Position numbers and translations under genes: made by a program. From Rhizorhabdus sp. (GTDB lineage Bacteria; Pseudomonadota; Alphaproteobacteria; Sphingomonadales; Sphingomonadaceae), in the NCBI GenBank assembly GCA_004297635.1, contig SCUQ01000302.1, forward strand, positions 1-7,462: a stretch of DNA of 7,462 bases, in the 5' to 3' direction. Position 1 is the stretch's first letter. The number at the start of each line of letters is the position of its first letter. A model generated the notes under the pieces. It was not told the DNA's origin and did not search any database. It saw only the letters and a program-made list of their open reading frames with translations. Of this stretch, positions 6,453-7,462 are shown one piece after another.

Positions 6453-6508
6453 GTCCCAACTGCAAGCGAGTAGCGCATGGCGCCCTATCCCTGTCCCAAC
6501 TGCAAGCG
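6453..6508 (+). repeat. 16-bp direct repeat spanning the metallopeptidase start
   Basis: GTCCCAACTGCAAGCG occurs at 6453-6468 and again exactly at 6493-6508, 40 bp apart. The downstream copy encodes the first zinc knuckle of the protein (Cys-Pro-Asn-Cys-Lys-Arg). The upstream copy ends nine bases before the ATG, and its last bases with the next AG form AAGCGAG, the only ribosome-site-like sequence there. The two copies are in different frames relative to the gene. Confidence 0.7.
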
Positions 6509-7462
6509 CCTTGTCCATTTCGAGGTCCGGGTCTGCCCGGCATGTGCCTTCACCCTGGGCTATGATCCGGGATCGGACGGCTTCCTGTTCCTGGGTGACG
6601 GGGCGACGACCTGGCGCGGCGCCGACGGGCAGCCCCATGATGTCGTCGTCTGCGCCAACAACAATGAATATGAGGTCTGCAACTGGCTTGTCGGGACGGA
6701 CGACGGCACGCCGTTCTGTCGCGCCTGCCGACACAACCGGACGATTCCCGATCTGACCGTACCGAGTGTTCCGCCGCGCTGGCGCAAGATCGAGGAGGCC
6801 AAGCGGCGGATGTTCCACACGCTGATCCACCTCGGGCTGCCGATCGAGACGAAGGCCGAGGAAATCAACAAGATCCAGGGGCTCGCCTTTGATTTCCTGT
6901 ACGATCCGGCGGCGGAGGAGCAGGGCCAGGCGCAGATCACGACCGGCCATGACGGCGGCGTGATCACGCTCAATCTGATCGAAGCGGACGATGTCCAGCG
7001 CGAACGGATTCGCCGCGACATGGGCGAACCCTATCGCACCCTGCTCGGGCATTTCCGGCATGAGGTGGGGCATCATTACTGGTCGCGCCTCATCGAAACC
7101 GACCCGACCGAGCTGGACGCCTTCCGAGCGGTATTCGGCGACGAAACGATCGACTACGCCCAGGCGCTCGAAGCCCATTACGGGCCGGACGGCGGGAAGG
7201 TGTGGACCGACGATTATGTAAGCTTCTACGCCACGGCCCATCCGTGGGAGGATTTTGCGGAGACCTTCGCCCACTATCTACACATGGTCGATACGCTGGC
7301 GACGATCGGCGGCTTCGCGATGCGCATGTCGCCCTTTCCCGGCCCGGAAAGCCACCCGGAGCCGATCGTCGACTTCGACCCTTATGCCGCCTCGACCGAA
7401 CAGCTGAGCACCCAGATGGTACCGTGGAGCTTCGCGCTCAACGCTACCAACCGCAGCATGGG
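6477..7462 (+). CDS. Zinc-ribbon putative metallopeptidase (Peptidase_Mx type), 3' end outside window
   Basis: A gene of at least 328 codons begins at ATG 6477 and has no stop before the right edge. The N terminus holds eight cysteines: CPNC (6-9) and CPAC (20-23) form one zinc ribbon, then Cys59, Cys68 and CRAC (81-84) look like a second. After a linker comes a metallopeptidase-like domain with the zinc signature HEVGH at 195-199, preceded by YRTLLGHFR and followed by HYWSRL. The motif HPWEDFAETFAHYLHMVDTL (255-274) probably gives the third ligand through a Glu. This matches the widespread family annotated as putative zinc-binding metallopeptidase with a zinc-ribbon N terminus; no substrate is known to me. 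No signal peptide is visible, so it is probably cytosolic. It is transcribed divergently from the J-domain gene. The ribosome site GCGAG is weak. Confidence 0.88.
   Translation, partial: MAPYPCPNCKRLVHFEVRVCPACAFTLGYDPGSDGFLFLGDGATTWRGADGQPHDVVVCANNNEYEVCNWLVGTDDGTPFCRACRHNRTIPDLTVPSVPPRWRKIEEAKRRMFHTLIHLGLPIETKAEEINKIQGLAFDFLYDPAAEEQGQAQITTGHDGGVITLNLIEADDVQRERIRRDMGEPYRTLLGHFRHEVGHHYWSRLIETDPTELDAFRAVFGDETIDYAQALEAHYGPDGGKVWTDDYVSFYATAHPWEDFAETFAHYLHMVDTLATIGGFAMRMSPFPGPESHPEPIVDFDPYAASTEQLSTQMVPWSFALNATNRSM

Noticed and set aside
6330..7274. Open minus-strand frame extending the J-domain protein upstream by about 320 codons
   Set aside because: It is antisense to the well-supported metallopeptidase, has no domain likeness, and class B J-proteins begin at the J domain.

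Overview
The window reads as core chromosome of a high-GC alphaproteobacterium, most likely a sphingomonad (Sphingomonas/Sphingobium/Rhizorhabdus type). This rests on a DUF1134/EipA envelope protein, an alphaproteobacterial-type FabI, the gene order J-domain protein - YihY/BrkB - fabI - aroC, frequent GTG/TTG starts, and a CTATAG-type promoter before a tRNA-Ser. The genus is an inference.

Layout. Positions 1-34 hold the 5' part of a tRNA-Ser gene that runs leftward off the window, with its promoter at 51-79. Position 189 begins a secreted DUF1134 (EipA-like) protein on the plus strand, ending at 962. From 996 to about 6314 every gene is on the minus strand. In transcription order these are a class B J-domain chaperone, a YihY/BrkB-family membrane protein, fabI (enoyl-ACP reductase), a broken DUF559 nuclease-like remnant, aroC (chorismate synthase), acyP (acylphosphatase) and pgeF (peptidoglycan editing factor). 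The last three overlap by ATGA junctions and are very likely co-translated. From 6477 a zinc-ribbon metallopeptidase gene starts divergently on the plus strand and runs off the right edge. It has no stop codon inside the window.

Together the genes serve general housekeeping and envelope work: fatty-acid elongation (FabI), aromatic precursor supply (AroC), peptidoglycan precursor proofreading (PgeF), envelope integrity (EipA-like), a membrane protein of unclear role (YihY/BrkB) and protein folding (J-protein). I see no phage, CRISPR, transposase or defence island, and no convincing new multi-gene system.

The most unusual stretch is 3141-3461. A decayed DUF559 reading frame begins in the same frame directly after the fabI stop codon. 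Its tail is encoded by a palindromic repeat, and that repeat in turn supplies the ribosome-binding region for the TTG start of aroC. Other points of interest are the little-studied metallopeptidase with a 16-bp direct repeat around its start, and the palindrome-bearing divergent promoter region at 6330-6476.
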